DNA of 64,000 nt, taken from positions 2,604,001-2,668,000 of the forward strand of contig JBMNLP010000001.1 of assembly GCA_050952845.1 (NCBI GenBank). The letters run 5' to 3'. Both the position numbers and the translations under genes were made by a program. The DNA is from JAGVSV01 sp050952845. Its GTDB lineage: Bacteria > Bacillota > Clostridia > Christensenellales > Aristaeellaceae. A model generated the notes under the pieces. That model was not told the DNA's origin, did no database searches, and worked only from the letters and a program-made list of their open reading frames with translations. Shown here one piece after another: positions 1 to 8,899 of the stretch (the first letter of the stretch is position 1; every line of letters begins with the position of its first letter).

Positions 1-1
1 G

Positions 2-1552
2 GTGTTTGGCCGCCTCTGTATCTTGGATACCGCCACCGGCAAAACCAGCCAGCAGCTGGACATTCCGGAGCGTCCCGAAGCCATGGCGTTTGATAAAGCC
101 CGCAACGCTGTGTTGTACATAAGCCAATCAAAGCTGTGGAGCTGGCCCATGTCCGGCCCGCCCCAAGTGTTGCGCAACATGCCGGTCAACGGCAACGGCT
201 GGAGCAACCCCGGCATTATCATGGAGGGCGGACTGCTAAGCGTACATCAGAACGGGCTTTTCCTGGCGGATCCGCAGGAGGTCAGCGCCGGACAGCTACA
301 CATCTTAGGCGAATCGCCGGGCTTTGATTATTATGGCGGCAACTATGGCACGTTCATGAACCTGCGGCCGGATGTGGATTTGAGCTTCCAAATGCAGATA
401 GACCCAAACCAGAGCGTCAATACCGGGGAATTGGGACAGCGCATCCAAACCGGCATGCTGCCGTTTGATGTGATGCTGATGGACACCCAGCAATATAATT
501 TGCCTGCCCTGGTTCAAAAAGGGTATTGCATGGATCTAAGCGGGCAAGAGGATTTGGTTGCCGCCGTGCAGGAGATGCATCCGTTCATCCAAAACCAGGT
601 GATGATGGACGGCAAACTGTACGCCATTCCCCTGCGGGTAGATGGGATAGATGTGCTGTGTTACTACGAAAAATTCTTACAGGAAATCGGCATGACCCGC
701 GCCGACCTGCCCCAAAGCTTTGAAGCGCTGATACAGTGGGCGGGCAGCTGGCCGCGCAGCCTGGGGGATCAAGTCCGGCCAATGGAGGCGACGAACTTAG
801 CTGCCCTGTTAAAGGCGAACTTCCTTACACACTTTATCAACTACCGCTACAGCCAGCACGGCAGCCTGGATTTTACCGACCCTGCTTTTATCAACGGCCT
901 CCAGCTGATTGACAGCCAGCGCATGCCCAAATACTCCGAACAAATGCCCTTTGTATTAAGCGAGGGCAGCAGCGATCTGATGGACGAGGACATCATCGTG
1001 CTGTCGCTTACCGAAGGCGGCGCCAAGGTGCAGCCCGCGCGGCTGTTTATATACTTCATCAACAGCCAGACAGAAAACCCCGAGTTGGCCCTGGACTATG
1101 TGCGCACAGCCATCCAGCATATGAAGCCGGAACACCGTGCCGCCCTCTACCCGGGCTGGACGGAGCCGGTGGAACAGCCAGGCTATGCCGCCTGGCTGGA
1201 GGAAACCAGCCAGGAGGAGGCCCAGCTGCGAGCCGCCATTGCCAGGGAAGGGGCGGACACCCCCGCCGGCCGCAGCGCACAGGAGCGCCTGGATGCCCAC
1301 CTGGCCCAGGTGGAGCAGCAGCGCCCCAACTACCAGTATATGATTACAGCCGATGAGCTGACCTTCTACCAGCAGCAGGTAGCCCCCTACCTGTTCTTCC
1401 CTCCGGTGAACCCCTTCACCAACTACTACGAGCCTGGCGGCGAAAGCATTTACAACGAGCTGCGCCGCTATGTGCAGGGCAACCAAAGCGCCCAGGCGTT
1501 TGCCGAGTCCCTGAACCAAAAGGCCAGGCTGATGGAGCTGGAAGGGGAGTAA
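2..1552 (+). CDS. Exported solute-binding-like protein with N-terminal propeller segment (5' partial)
   Basis: The frame is open to the window edge, so the real start is probably outside and the GTG at base 2 need not be used. The first ~95 residues read like blades of a beta-propeller (LCILDTATGK, AVLYISQSKLWSW, GLFLADPQEV). From about residue 100 the protein resembles an ABC-type extracellular substrate-binding fold (PFDVMLMDTQQYNLPALVQKG, then DGKLYAIPLRVDG). The C-terminus ALNQKARLMELEGE-like tail is nearly the same as that of the protein at 3021-4376, so the two are paralogues. It probably binds a ligand outside the membrane, but no permease gene is nearby. Family-level call only; the ligand is unknown. 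Confidence 0.6.
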   Translation: MFGRLCILDTATGKTSQQLDIPERPEAMAFDKARNAVLYISQSKLWSWPMSGPPQVLRNMPVNGNGWSNPGIIMEGGLLSVHQNGLFLADPQEVSAGQLHILGESPGFDYYGGNYGTFMNLRPDVDLSFQMQIDPNQSVNTGELGQRIQTGMLPFDVMLMDTQQYNLPALVQKGYCMDLSGQEDLVAAVQEMHPFIQNQVMMDGKLYAIPLRVDGIDVLCYYEKFLQEIGMTRADLPQSFEALIQWAGSWPRSLGDQVRPMEATNLAALLKANFLTHFINYRYSQHGSLDFTDPAFINGLQLIDSQRMPKYSEQMPFVLSEGSSDLMDEDIIVLSLTEGGAKVQPARLFIYFINSQTENPELALDYVRTAIQHMKPEHRAALYPGWTEPVEQPGYAAWLEETSQEEAQLRAAIAREGADTPAGRSAQERLDAHLAQVEQQRPNYQYMITADELTFYQQQVAPYLFFPPVNPFTNYYEPGGESIYNELRRYVQGNQSAQAFAESLNQKARLMELEGE

Positions 1553-1567
1553 TACCAACTCCAAGCG
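1553..1567. repeat. Solitary end of family A repeat
   Basis: TACCAACTCCAAGC follows the TAA stop of the preceding gene without a gap and matches the inverted right end of the 160-bp family A elements (25364-25523, 49142-49462, 60698-60857). No other part of the element is visible here, so this is either a remnant or chance similarity over about 14 bases. Confidence 0.45.
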
Positions 1568-1588
1568 CAAAACGAATTTCGTACCAAG

Positions 1589-1608
1589 GGCGATCCGGAT
1601 GGATCGCC
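1589..1608. terminator. Bidirectional terminator hairpin between convergent genes
   Basis: GGCGATCC / GGATCGCC form an 8-bp stem around a GGAT loop, with AA before and TT after. It lies between the stop of the plus-strand gene (1552) and the stop of the minus-strand gene (1617), so it could end both transcripts. The T tract is short. Confidence 0.5.
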
Positions 1609-1616
1609 TTCTGCCT

Positions 1617-2432
1617 TCAGCGCTCCCCCGGCCGAATGGTGATGGTCCAGTCATCCTTTAGCCAGGTGTCTTGGGGTTCCTCCCGCAGCCAGGCGCCATC
1701 GCGGGTTACCTCCCAGTTGTTCAGGCGCAGGCGGATGGTATATTCCCTGCTGGCATGCACCATGGGAATCTGAAAATGATAGAGCAGGCTGCCATCCGGA
1801 TGGCTGCTGTAGTCGTACATGATCTCATACTCCTCCTGCAGCTTGCCGTCGATGAGGATGCCATGGGGCACCGCCTTGGCCATGATCATCCTTGCCTGCC
1901 GTTCAAGGGCCAGGTCCAGATAGCTGAGCGCGCCTTGCGGAGCCATTTCCCCTTTGTGCCTGTTGTAGCCGGGAAACATGGTTGGTTCGGTATCCTCGGG
2001 CAGCAGCACGATGTTGGCGCCCTCTATCGGCGTGATGCGCACGCTGCCGAACAGGCTGTTGTCCGCATAGGAGAAGGCGGGCTTTTCCTCGCCGGCTTCG
2101 CCCACATGGATGGTTTCCAGCCATTCATACTGCACTTCGCCCAGCACTTTTGTCTGGTGTATCTCCATGAGGACGCCGGATTGCAGCTCATTGGCCCAGC
2201 CATCGCCAAACATGCCCTGAATCCAGCGCACGGTCGTGGGCCAGGTCACCGCCAGCGCCGTGGTCAACACCGCCATCAGGGCCAGGGCAACGACCAGCGC
2301 GCGCGCGCTGACGCGCCGGCGGCCTTGGGCCGCATGCAGCACATGGGCGATGTGCTCCTCGGTGGCCTTCACGCCGGAGAGGCGCCGGTCGACAGCGGTT
2401 TTCAGGGGCTTCAGGTTGTCATAATTCGCCAT
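1617..2432 (-). CDS. Membrane-anchored anti-sigma-like protein
   Basis: 271 residues. A short cytoplasmic N-terminus (residues 1-40, rich in Lys/Arg) precedes one membrane segment at about 44-65 (ARALVVALALMAVLTTALAV) and an extracytoplasmic domain. This is the usual plan of anti-sigma factors paired with ECF sigma factors. Its start overlaps the 3' end of the sigma gene at 2419-2943 by 14 bases, so the two are translationally coupled; SD GGAGGGG lies before the ATG. The extracellular domain, which would sense the signal, is not recognised. The role is inferred from architecture and neighbour. Confidence 0.65.
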   Translation of the reverse strand: MANYDNLKPLKTAVDRRLSGVKATEEHIAHVLHAAQGRRRVSARALVVALALMAVLTTALAVTWPTTVRWIQGMFGDGWANELQSGVLMEIHQTKVLGEVQYEWLETIHVGEAGEEKPAFSYADNSLFGSVRITPIEGANIVLLPEDTEPTMFPGYNRHKGEMAPQGALSYLDLALERQARMIMAKAVPHGILIDGKLQEEYEIMYDYSSHPDGSLLYHFQIPMVHASREYTIRLRLNNWEVTRDGAWLREEPQDTWLKDDWTITIRPGER

Positions 2433-2943
2433 GGTACCACCCCTCCAGTTCGGTCTTTAACAGCTGATGCGCCTTTTTAAGCCTGCTGTACACCGCAGGC
2501 ACTGAGACGGACAGCGCCAGGGCCGTCTCCCGGGCCGTCAGCCCGGCATAGTACACCAACAGCACGGTTTCCCTGAGCTTGCGCGGCAGGGCCATCACGC
2601 CTTCAATCAGCGTGTCGTCGGCTTCCGCGGCAGGGACGGACGGCTCAGGCAGGTCCTCTAAGCGCACGCCGCGGTTGACATGGCGCATCCAGGCGGACCG
2701 GCGGATGTCCTTGCAGGTGTTGACGGCGATGCGGGTGAGCCAGGTGTGGGCGCTGCTGTCGCCCCGGAAGCGGGAAAGCCCCCGGTGTGCCTTGATGAAG
2801 GTTTCCTGCATGGCGTCTTCCGCTAAATGGTAGTCGTTCAAATATAGCAAACAGAGCCGCAGGACATAGTCCGCGTGCTCGCGCATCATCTGCTCGATGA
2901 TGCTGTCCGGATCGGCGCACTCCAGCCGGGTCCCCTCCACCAC
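2419..2943 (-). CDS. ECF-type RNA polymerase sigma factor
   Basis: 174 residues with sigma region 2 (about 17-85: YVLRLCLLYLNDYHLAEDAMQETFIKAHRGLSRF, then AHTWLTRIAVNTCKD) and region 4 (about 115-165: LPRKLRETVLLVYYAGLTARETALALSVSVPAVYSRLKKA). The length and the two-domain plan fit group 4 sigma factors. The start is GTG (2943, or the next codon at 2940), with GGAGG a few bases upstream. The anti-sigma gene follows with overlap. A TATAAT lies at 2982-2987 without a good -35, so the pair may use its own sigma at that site. Likely targets include the adjacent exported proteins, but this is inference. Confidence 0.85.
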   Translation of the reverse strand: MVEGTRLECADPDSIIEQMMREHADYVLRLCLLYLNDYHLAEDAMQETFIKAHRGLSRFRGDSSAHTWLTRIAVNTCKDIRRSAWMRHVNRGVRLEDLPEPSVPAAEADDTLIEGVMALPRKLRETVLLVYYAGLTARETALALSVSVPAVYSRLKKAHQLLKTELEGWYHGEL

Positions 2944-3020
2944 AACACCTCCACACCCATTAGACGAGGCAGGGCAAAAATATTATATACCATCCGCCTG
3001 TTTGTTTTCCGGCCTGCCGG

Positions 3021-4376
3021 TCAAAACCCTTCTAACTCCATCAGGCGCAGCTTGCTGTCCGCCTCCCGGATGAACTGCTCGATGTCGATCTGCCCGGCAG
3101 CAAAGCGCTTAAACACAGTGAAGATATCGGAATTGGTGATGACGGCATTGGCCTGAAAGCCCTGCAGGACGGCTTTTGTCATCAGGGTGCGGTACTCGTG
3201 CAGCGCAGCCGGGCTGATGATGTACCCGCCGGCATCGTAGCCCGCCGCCAGCCTGATTTCCAGTTCGATGACCAGCTGGGCCAGCTCGGCCTTGTTGTCG
3301 TCGTTGTTCTCGATGCCTTTTCGGGCGGCGGCCAGCGCCTGCTCATCCTGCTGGCGCGCCTGCGCGGCATTCGGGTTTTCAACAGGCTCGCACTGCGGGC
3401 TGAGCATCCGCCTGTCCTGCTCGGAGAGGGCGGCGCAGAAGGCTTTCAGGTATTGCAGCGCTGCCTCCTTCTGCCCTGAACGGGCGTTGACGGCAATCAG
3501 CGTGCCGACAACGGGGAAAGAGGGCTGCGACGACGCCTCCGCCGACAACAAAAGCGGCGCATACTGCACCGGAGGGCTGTCCAGCTCCTCTGTGCGGTTG
3601 ATCAGGCTGTATTCCTGCATGCCATCCTTCAAGAGGTACTGCCGCCGGATGATGCCGTCCGGGTCCCGCCTGGCGGCGGGCACCCGGTCTGCCCATACCC
3701 CATCGGCAGCCGCCATCATCGCCCGGAACAGGGGCGTATCAAAGCGCAGGGGCGCAGCCTGCCGCTGCACCTGGTCATGCAGGTACATCTGAACAGCTTT
3801 CCAGTACAGATCGTCCCGGTAGTTAGAGGCGCTCATCAGCATGTAGGGCAGCACGTCCTCGTCCCCACCCTGCTGCCAGTCCGCCACCAGGGCACACAGC
3901 TGCCCGAATGTAGCCGGGGGCTGTACGCCCTGGGCATCAAAAGCCTGCTCGTCGGCAAACCAGGTGCGCGCCGCCAGGCCGACCGGGATGCCATACAGCT
4001 TTCCGTCCCGCATGCCGGCCTCTGCCAGGGCAGGATAGGCCTGCTGCGCGCTCTCCGCCAGCTCGCCATCCTGCCCCAGGTCCATCAGCCAGCCTTTTTC
4101 CATCATGCGCGGAATATCGAACATGTCGGTCTGCAATACCAGCACGTCCAGGCTGTCCGGCGCCAGCAGCAGCGCCTGGGCCAGCGCCACCTCGCCATAG
4201 CCCGTTTCAGAGGCTTCGGCGCGTATGCCGTCCAGCAACATGCCGGCTGCCCGGTGTTGCTCCAGGCGGTTTTGCACCCCATAGATGCGGAGCACCGGCT
4301 GCTCCGCCGCCATGCAATCAGCGCCGGCACCCAACAGCAGCGCCGCCAACAACGTCAAAACAACTATGCGTTTCAT
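3021..4376 (-). CDS. Exported solute-binding-like protein
   Basis: 451 residues with a clear signal peptide (MKRIVVLTLLAALLLGAGADCMAA). The Cys at 21 is not in a good lipobox, so cleavage by signal peptidase I seems likely. The mature part has features of extracellular substrate-binding proteins (LDVLVLQTDMFDIPRMMEKGWLMDL; EAGMRDGKLYGIPVGLA; PVVGTLIAVNARS). The C-terminus (KLRLMELEGF) matches the end of the protein at 2-1552, showing common descent. GGAGGG stands 7 bases before the ATG. It lies 18 bases after the lipoprotein gene at 4395-5618, so they are probably one transcript. No transporter partner is visible. Confidence 0.65.
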   Translation of the reverse strand: MKRIVVLTLLAALLLGAGADCMAAEQPVLRIYGVQNRLEQHRAAGMLLDGIRAEASETGYGEVALAQALLLAPDSLDVLVLQTDMFDIPRMMEKGWLMDLGQDGELAESAQQAYPALAEAGMRDGKLYGIPVGLAARTWFADEQAFDAQGVQPPATFGQLCALVADWQQGGDEDVLPYMLMSASNYRDDLYWKAVQMYLHDQVQRQAAPLRFDTPLFRAMMAAADGVWADRVPAARRDPDGIIRRQYLLKDGMQEYSLINRTEELDSPPVQYAPLLLSAEASSQPSFPVVGTLIAVNARSGQKEAALQYLKAFCAALSEQDRRMLSPQCEPVENPNAAQARQQDEQALAAARKGIENNDDNKAELAQLVIELEIRLAAGYDAGGYIISPAALHEYRTLMTKAVLQGFQANAVITNSDIFTVFKRFAAGQIDIEQFIREADSKLRLMELEGF

Positions 4377-4394
4377 ACAATTTCCCTCCTTCAG

Positions 4395-5618
4395 CTATTG
4401 AGCAAATGCTTCATCGGCAACCTGCTGCACCAGGCGCGCAAACTGCGCAGCCGTCACCTCGCCCCGCATAAACCGTGGGTACAGGTCCATCATCTGCGAG
4501 CGGATGATGGGGCCGTCGAAGAATTCCTGCGTGCCGTGTTCCATCAGGTACAGCCAGTACAGGTCCGGCTGCTGCACCGCCGCCTCCGGGCTGATATCCG
4601 CCTGCCCGTATTCCGGGGGCGCCTGCTCCCGCAGCAGCAGGCCGGTGTTTTCAATGCCGGCGGCGCGCAGGGCGTCCGGGGAGGCGTAGTGGCTTAAGAA
4701 ACGCGCGGCAATTTCGGCGTTCTGTGAATGCCGGTTCAAAACAAGCGCGATGGTCACCGCGGGAAAGCGGTCGGCTGCATCCAGCCGGGGCGGCAGGACC
4801 AACGGCGTATCGCGCAGCATGTCATACTGCCCCTGCATAACCTGCAGCAGCGCGTGATCCGGCATGGGGTCCAGATGGATTGCATCGTCGGACAGCAGCA
4901 GCACGCCTATGTCCTGCGCCGTCCGCCAGGAATCCATCAGCCAGGCAAACGCCGGGGTGTCAAAGGCAGCAATCTGCCTGCCGATATCGATGTGGTTCAT
5001 GTTGTACTGGTTGAGGATGTAGGGAAAAGACCGGTCCGCCAACACAGCATACTGCGTACCCTGCCGGGCGTTGATCTCCCCCACAGCCTGGCACAGCGAA
5101 AAGAAATCCTGCCAGGTCCAGTCCGCCCGCGGCAGGGGGATTTGCAGCGCTTCGAACAGCGGCGCATTGGCCCGCCATACATATGGGTAAACAGCCTGCG
5201 GCACGCCAAAAAGCCCGCCGTCCATGCCGAACACCCCATCAATATCGATCCAGGCATCCATCTGCGCCCGGATGTCCCGGAAAGCATATAAGTCGTACAG
5301 CGCGCCGGCAGCGTACAACGCCCTGGAGCACAGGCCGCCATACTCCTGCACAGCCACGATGTCGATGGAGGGATCGCCCCGCAGCATGGCTGTGGCAGGG
5401 ACGCGCATGTCATACACCTCGCTGAAGGCTACCTGAACATCCGGGTATTCCCGCCGCAGCACGGACAGCGCATGCTGCATGCGCGGGTGGTCGGGCGCCT
5501 CCGCGGTGTTGAGGATGGACAGCGCCGTGCCGCCCGGCGCGCTCTCGCCGCGCGCCGGGTTTACCGATACACATGCCGTGATGATCAGCGCAAGAAGGGA
5601 TGCCAGCATGGTTTTCAT
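4395..5618 (-). CDS. Solute-binding lipoprotein
   Basis: 407 residues from the ATG at 5618, chosen because AAAGGCGG lies about 10 bases upstream and a lipoprotein signal follows at once: MKTMLASLLALIITAC, with ITAC fitting the lipobox, so Cys16 would be the lipidated residue. The remainder reads as an ABC extracellular binding protein of the sugar type (LSILNTAEAPDHPRMQ; DIVAVQEYGGLCSRAL; LADRSFPYILNQYNMN; VTIALVLNRHSQNAEIAARFLSHYAS). An extension to 5666 is possible but would add an unlikely leader. Ligand unknown; no permease genes are adjacent. Confidence 0.7.
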   Translation of the reverse strand: MKTMLASLLALIITACVSVNPARGESAPGGTALSILNTAEAPDHPRMQHALSVLRREYPDVQVAFSEVYDMRVPATAMLRGDPSIDIVAVQEYGGLCSRALYAAGALYDLYAFRDIRAQMDAWIDIDGVFGMDGGLFGVPQAVYPYVWRANAPLFEALQIPLPRADWTWQDFFSLCQAVGEINARQGTQYAVLADRSFPYILNQYNMNHIDIGRQIAAFDTPAFAWLMDSWRTAQDIGVLLLSDDAIHLDPMPDHALLQVMQGQYDMLRDTPLVLPPRLDAADRFPAVTIALVLNRHSQNAEIAARFLSHYASPDALRAAGIENTGLLLREQAPPEYGQADISPEAAVQQPDLYWLYLMEHGTQEFFDGPIIRSQMMDLYPRFMRGEVTAAQFARLVQQVADEAFAQ

Positions 5619-5702
5619 TCTGCATTCACCGCCTTTGTGTGGTGGCCAATCGGCCTCACAGATCATAACAGCGGCGCATATGAAATTGTTGCATTAAAGC
5701 AA

Positions 5703-5740
5703 TAAAAAAAGCCGGGGCCCGTCAAGCGGAGTCCCGGCTG
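5703..5740 (-). terminator. Rho-independent terminator
   Basis: On the minus strand, AGCCGGG pairs with CCCGGCT around a 16-base loop and is followed by a run of seven U. It would end transcripts coming from 5916-7364 and lies just past the acetamidase remnant. Confidence 0.7.
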
Positions 5741-5756
5741 TGTGGGCATATGCCCG

Positions 5757-5879
5757 GATTGTTACAGATAGCCCTCCCAGTTCAGCGCATACCTGGGGAT
5801 TGATACCGGTGCCGCTGAGTTCGCCATCGCCCATGCAGGCGTGCAGATCGGACAGGGCGAGGCCCGCGTCCCGGTGCAA
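5757..5879 (-). pseudogene. Remnant of an acetamidase/formamidase gene
   Basis: About 40 codons on the minus strand read GLALSDLHACMGDGELSGTGI and then a V-x-A-E-x-G-G-L-x-V-T-I stretch. DLHAxMGDGExxGTGIE is the signature of the acetamidase/formamidase family (FmdA/AmdA), which hydrolyses short amides to ammonia. The rest of a ~300-residue enzyme is missing on both sides and there is no start with an SD, so this is a decayed internal fragment. It sits between the stop at 5916 and the terminator at 5703-5740, as if the terminator once belonged to the full gene. Confidence 0.6.
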
Positions 5880-5915
5880 ACCTTGTGTTTTGCACCGGAA
5901 TGCCCCCTGTTCAAG

Positions 5916-7364
5916 TCATTGAAATCTAAACATCTGAATCCCTTTGTCCGTGCCGATGATCAGCCTGTCCCCATGCCATTCGATCATGGGACGGTAAGCA
6001 GCAGCCAGGGCCCCAAACTGAATCGTCACGGGGTCGATACCGGCAACTTTCCGGCAAGAAAGGTCCTCCAGCCGCACAAGAAACAGATCGGCTGTATTGG
6101 GGGCATTTCTTGTCAAAATCAGCGCATAATGTCCATCAGGCGACAGCACTGCCTTCTGAATTGAGTGGTATGGCAGCAGCGCGGTGTCGATACCGCCTTC
6201 GGCACGGGCTGCCTCGGCAAGCGCGGCGGTCATGCTGTCCTCCGTTAACACTTCAACGGCGTTGTTGTCCCTGCGGATGGCCAGGTAACGGTTGAGGCCG
6301 GCATAGCTTTCCTCGGGCTTAACCGCCATGAACGCAAATCCTCTGTCCGGCCGTGCCGCCATCAGCGCATACCCTGTGTTGACAGCATAGTCCAGGTATT
6401 GAACATACCAGTGGCGGACAGGCAGGGAGAACAAATGCCTGGTCACACGCCACTGGCTGCCATCAGGTATCATCTGCAAGATGCCGGTGCGTTCATCCAT
6501 TCTATTCGTGTCATCCAGCATGATCAGGCTGCCGTCAGCCATTTCGGACAGCTGCGGATAGTAGGCAAAGTATGGGATGGTGCAGCACAGCTCCGTCGTT
6601 TCAGCGACCAAGTCATAACGGTAAAGCGCGCTGCGATTTTCCGTTGTGTTGCCGTAGAGTATATAATAAAAATACCGGCCGTCGGCAGAGAAGCACGCGG
6701 TGGTGACCACACCGGTGTTCTCTTTCCTAATCTTGTTACCATAGGTAGCCGTCAGCACGATCTCGCCGGTGGACAGGTCAATAATGATGGGATCTAAGAA
6801 AAACTGCGCCTGCATGAGCGATATCATCGTGCTGTATATCGCTGCATAGCGGCCATCGCGCGAATAGACAACGCCATCCGAGCTGCGCAGGATATTCACA
6901 ACAAGCCTCTCGCTGTATGTCTCCAGATTTTGATGGATATCCTCCACGCCTCTGGTCTTTGATGGGTACAGCACGCGGTATTTGCCCTCATAATATCCGA
7001 TAGCCGTATCATTCATCGTCAGGATGGCGCTGTTGCCACCGGGCGAAATGGACAAAACAGTTATATCAACATCATCAGTCAGCACAGTTGCCATCTGCGC
7101 ATGCAGATCGGCTGGTTTTTCGGTTCCCATAGCCTGCCATAAGGCATCGGGAAAGTCGAAATCATCCGCGGCAATGGCCTGCCAGGCTGTCTCCACCAGC
7201 GTGAGCGCATCGGCGTCGAACGCCCGGTCCAGCCGGGCGTCCCGGTCAACGGCAGCAACCTGCCCGGACGCCTCCGTCCGGTCCTGTTGGCTGGCTTGCG
7301 CCAGGGCAGGCGCGGCGTACAGCAGGATTACCAGCACCATGAGGACTGAACCAATCCTTTTCAT
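5916..7364 (-). CDS. Exported propeller-like protein
   Basis: 482 residues with a signal peptide ending near ALAQA (residues 1-23). The mature protein carries repeated motifs typical of beta-propeller blades: GGNSAILTMNDTAIGYYEGKYRVLY, SRDGRYAAIYST, SADGRYFYYILYG, SPDGHYALILTR, GDRLIIGTDKGIQMFRF. These resemble TolB/WD40-like sensor or scaffold domains, and also the N-terminal part of the protein at 2-1552. GGGAGGG precedes the ATG. No enzymatic motif was seen. It may bind a ligand or polymer outside the cell together with the neighbouring binding proteins. Confidence 0.6.
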   Translation of the reverse strand: MKRIGSVLMVLVILLYAAPALAQASQQDRTEASGQVAAVDRDARLDRAFDADALTLVETAWQAIAADDFDFPDALWQAMGTEKPADLHAQMATVLTDDVDITVLSISPGGNSAILTMNDTAIGYYEGKYRVLYPSKTRGVEDIHQNLETYSERLVVNILRSSDGVVYSRDGRYAAIYSTMISLMQAQFFLDPIIIDLSTGEIVLTATYGNKIRKENTGVVTTACFSADGRYFYYILYGNTTENRSALYRYDLVAETTELCCTIPYFAYYPQLSEMADGSLIMLDDTNRMDERTGILQMIPDGSQWRVTRHLFSLPVRHWYVQYLDYAVNTGYALMAARPDRGFAFMAVKPEESYAGLNRYLAIRRDNNAVEVLTEDSMTAALAEAARAEGGIDTALLPYHSIQKAVLSPDGHYALILTRNAPNTADLFLVRLEDLSCRKVAGIDPVTIQFGALAAAYRPMIEWHGDRLIIGTDKGIQMFRFQ

Positions 7365-7441
7365 ACACCCTCCCGAATATATTAAAGAATATAGCTCCTT
7401 CAGAGCAAAAAAGTGTAGACATCAGCCTTGTTTTTACACAC

Positions 7442-7467
7442 AAAAACCGCCCATGCGGCGGTTTTCA
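7442..7467 (-). terminator. rpsU terminator
   Basis: AAAACCGC and GCGGTTTT form a stem with a short loop directly downstream of the rpsU stop on the minus strand, ending in a U run. Confidence 0.7.
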
Positions 7468-7477
7468 TGAGGCGCGG

Positions 7478-7651
7478 TCAACGCTTGCGCTTCCGGGCGG
7501 CTTCGGCTTTCTTTTTGCGCTTGACGCTGGGCTTTTCATAATGCTCACGCTTGCGCACCTCAGCCAGGACGCCCGAACGGGCGCATTGACGCTTAAAGCG
7601 CTTCAGCGCGCTTTCCAGCGTTTCGTTTTCCTTGACGCGGATCTCAGACAC
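7478..7651 (-). CDS. rpsU: 30S ribosomal protein S21
   Basis: 57 residues beginning at GTG: SEIRVKENETLESALKRFKR, then a QCARSGVLAEVRKREHYEKPS stretch, ending in a Lys/Arg-rich tail (VKRKKKAEAARKRKR). This is the normal length and sequence pattern of bacterial S21, a small-subunit protein that helps the 16S rRNA 3' end pair with mRNA. The GTG start is supported by GGGAGGG 9 bases upstream. It has its own promoter (7726-7754) and terminator (7442-7467), so it is a monocistronic unit here. Confidence 0.95.
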   Translation of the reverse strand: MSEIRVKENETLESALKRFKRQCARSGVLAEVRKREHYEKPSVKRKKKAEAARKRKR

Positions 7652-7725
7652 TTCTCATTTCCCTCCCTTCGCTCATCTCGCCTGGGTAATCACCGTTCAT
7701 CACGGCGGATGGCGACCGTATGTTT

Positions 7726-7754
7726 ATTATAGCGCGGGGGGCTCCTGCCGTCAA
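7726..7754 (-). promoter_or_regulatory. rpsU promoter
   Basis: On the minus strand, TTGACG (7754-7749), a 17-base spacer and a perfect TATAAT (7731-7726) form a sigma-A promoter about 75 bases upstream of the rpsU start. Confidence 0.8.
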
Positions 7755-7865
7755 CCATTTTTTCCAAAGCAATCGCCTGTGGAGCGCCTCGCCGCGCTTT
7801 GTTGTTCGCACCGGCTGCCCCATTCACCATACACCACGGAAGATGATGGTTCCTGCAGGAGTATC

Positions 7866-8738
7866 TTACATTCCCAACAGCACGGCGCCCACCGTCAGCA
7901 GCGCGATGCTGAGGTACAGCCGCGGGCCCGGCCGCTCCTGATACAGCAGGACGCCAAGCACCGCTGACAGGACGATGCCGCAGCCCACAGTGATGGGAAA
8001 CTGTATGGCAGCGGGGATGCGGGGCATCAACGCCATGGTCAGCACATTGCCCAACCCGACACATCCCACCAACCCCAGCGCCGGCGGAAGCAGCGTATTC
8101 ACAGGCGGCCACTCGCCCCGTTTCAGCGTCAGGAATGAATAGATGCCGGCAGATGCCGCTGATGACAGAAACAGCAGGGACAGCATCTGCAGCAGCTCCT
8201 CGCCAGCCATATGGTGCGACTGGGCCTTCTGCGCGCTGAACATGGCGCCGTTGATCACCATGCAGGCTGTAGCCAGCACCATCCACCGCATGGTGAACGG
8301 CCGGCTGTCGCCCTGCTGCCCGATGTTCATGACAAACAGAATGGACATAATCAGCAGCACGCCCACAACCTGCGCCAGGGTGATGGCCTCGCCCAGCGCC
8401 AGCGCAGCGTACAGCACCGGGATAAATTTGGATACGTTCATCATGATCACCGACCATATGAAGGGCCCTGTCGCCATGATGTGGACGTACAAAATGCCGG
8501 CTGCCGCAAAACACAGCCCGCCGATGATGCCCGCCACCGCGGTTACCGGCGACAGGCGGTATTCCCCCGTTATGATCAGCACAGCCGCTGCTAAAATCAA
8601 CCCCAACATGCCCGTCCAGAAAGCGATAAAAACCGGCGCCCCCCGCTGGTTTTCATCCGATACGAGGCTGAACTTTTTATAAGCCAGCGTGGCGCCCTGG
8701 TTGCATATCAGTACCGCGATCATCATCAGCACATCCAT
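7866..8738 (-). CDS. DMT-superfamily (EamA-like) transporter
   Basis: 290 residues, almost entirely hydrophobic, with about ten membrane segments arranged as two similar halves, as in the drug/metabolite transporter family (for example MMIAVLICNQGATLAY at the start and ITVGCGIVLSAVLGVLLYQERPG near the end). GVLLYQE(R)P is the usual late EamA motif. The start at 8738 was chosen because AGGTGGG lies 7 bases upstream; a GTG at 8750 overlaps that SD. It would export or import a small metabolite, but the substrate cannot be read. No operon partner is close. Confidence 0.75.
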   Translation of the reverse strand: MDVLMMIAVLICNQGATLAYKKFSLVSDENQRGAPVFIAFWTGMLGLILAAAVLIITGEYRLSPVTAVAGIIGGLCFAAAGILYVHIMATGPFIWSVIMMNVSKFIPVLYAALALGEAITLAQVVGVLLIMSILFVMNIGQQGDSRPFTMRWMVLATACMVINGAMFSAQKAQSHHMAGEELLQMLSLLFLSSAASAGIYSFLTLKRGEWPPVNTLLPPALGLVGCVGLGNVLTMALMPRIPAAIQFPITVGCGIVLSAVLGVLLYQERPGPRLYLSIALLTVGAVLLGM

Positions 8739-8899
8739 CGAATATCCCACCTGTCCATATCATGATAGGTTTGCATCATAGCAGAATAAAGGTGCCAAAT
8801 CAATGCGTGCGTGGTCAATGATTCTAACTGCAAGCTTTGCACATCATATTTGTATTGTCTTTGTTTTTGTTACAAAATATGAAATGTTATTTAATATCC

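Noticed and set aside
956..1654. 232-codon minus-strand open frame
   Set aside because: Lies antisense to the binding-protein gene and runs through the terminator; no motif.
5757..5900. Alternative frame ending in SIPRYALNWEGYL at the acetamidase scar
   Set aside because: It looks protein-like, but the overlapping frame carries the acetamidase signature, so this one is taken as its shadow.
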